Shown here: piece after piece, positions 6,530-6,668 of the stretch
Layout: each line of letters starts with the position of its first letter
How positions within the stretch are numbered: position 1 is the first letter of the stretch
Origin: an uncultured Actinomycetes bacterium
GTDB lineage: Bacteria > Actinomycetota > Actinomycetes > Nanopelagicales > Nanopelagicaceae
NCBI GenBank assembly: GCA_903839585.1
Contig: CAIMCU010000156.1
Coordinates: 1 to 6,668 of the forward strand
Direction: 5' to 3'
Length of the DNA stretch: 6,668 nt
Notes under the pieces: model-generated
Told to the model about the DNA's origin: nothing
Seen by the model: the letters and a program-made list of their open reading frames with translations, nothing else
The model's database searches: none
Translations under genes and position numbers: made by a program

Positions 6530-6668
6530 ATGGCAGTTGTAACAATGCGAGAGCTCCTCGACAGCGGAGTCCACTTCGGACACCAGACTCGTCGTTGGAA
6601 TCCAAAGATGAAGCGCTTTATCTTCACAGAGCGCAATGGCATCTACATCATCGACATCCAGCAATCAC
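6530..6668 (+). CDS. rpsB: 30S ribosomal protein S2, N-terminal part (runs off window)
   Basis: The frame gives 46 complete codons and remains open at the window edge. The start [19 protein letters not shown], followed by [13 protein letters not shown] and [11 protein letters not shown], is the highly conserved N-terminus of S2, in its actinobacterial form. S2 binds late to the small subunit near the head-body junction and with S1 (where present) helps mRNA binding. The gene has its own strong ribosome site and a long leader, unlike the tightly packed genes before it, which suggests separate, high-level expression. tsf (elongation factor Ts) is the usual next gene but is outside the window. 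In E. coli, S2 represses its own operon through the leader; whether that applies here is unknown. Confidence 0.97.
   Translation, partial: MAVVTMRELLDSGVHFGHQTRRWNPKMKRFIFTERNGIYIIDIQQS

Noticed and set aside
6458..6664. Minus-strand open frame opposite the rpsB start
   Set aside because: It is antisense to the unmistakable S2 N-terminus and the rpsB ribosome site.

Overview
The window reads as ordinary actinobacterial chromosome, densely packed with core genes on the + strand. Protein sequences resemble the actinobacterial versions of SerA, LeuB, IlvE, citramalate synthase and XerC. The ribosomal protein S2 start ([22 protein letters not shown]) also looks actinobacterial. Base composition is only about half G+C by eye (not counted), which is low for the phylum. 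Junctions are almost without spacers. Together these suggest a streamlined, moderate-G+C actinobacterium, for example one of the freshwater acI/Nanopelagicales type. That placement is an inference from sequence character, not a search.

Layout: (1) bases 1-77 hold the last codons of a gene best read as ilvC, recognised from its C-terminal peptide. (2) Bases 70-1662 are serA, 1662-2699 leuB, 2702-3781 ilvE and 3781-5370 cimA, joined by overlaps or a 2-base gap. (3) Nine bases later comes xerC (5380-6297). (4) Bases 6298-6529 are the only real intergenic region. It contains a weak candidate promoter and several possible hairpins, ending with a strong hairpin directly against the ribosome binding site of rpsB. 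(5) rpsB starts at 6530 and runs off the window.

The first five genes form a coherent amino-acid unit. CimA condenses pyruvate with acetyl-CoA to citramalate. LeuB can oxidise both 3-isopropylmalate (leucine) and 3-methylmalate (giving 2-oxobutyrate for isoleucine). IlvC acts on the acetohydroxy acids of the valine and isoleucine branches, and IlvE performs the last transamination for all three branched-chain amino acids. SerA opens serine synthesis from 3-phosphoglycerate. The layout therefore supports a threonine-independent, citramalate route to isoleucine, although leuCD and ilvBND lie outside the window.

No mobile element, CRISPR array, tRNA, rRNA or defence system was seen. I found no convincing undescribed system. 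The points most worth checking are the ilvC/serA overlap, which moves the serA start to GTG at 70, the structured rpsB leader, and the joining of xerC to a branched-chain amino-acid operon.
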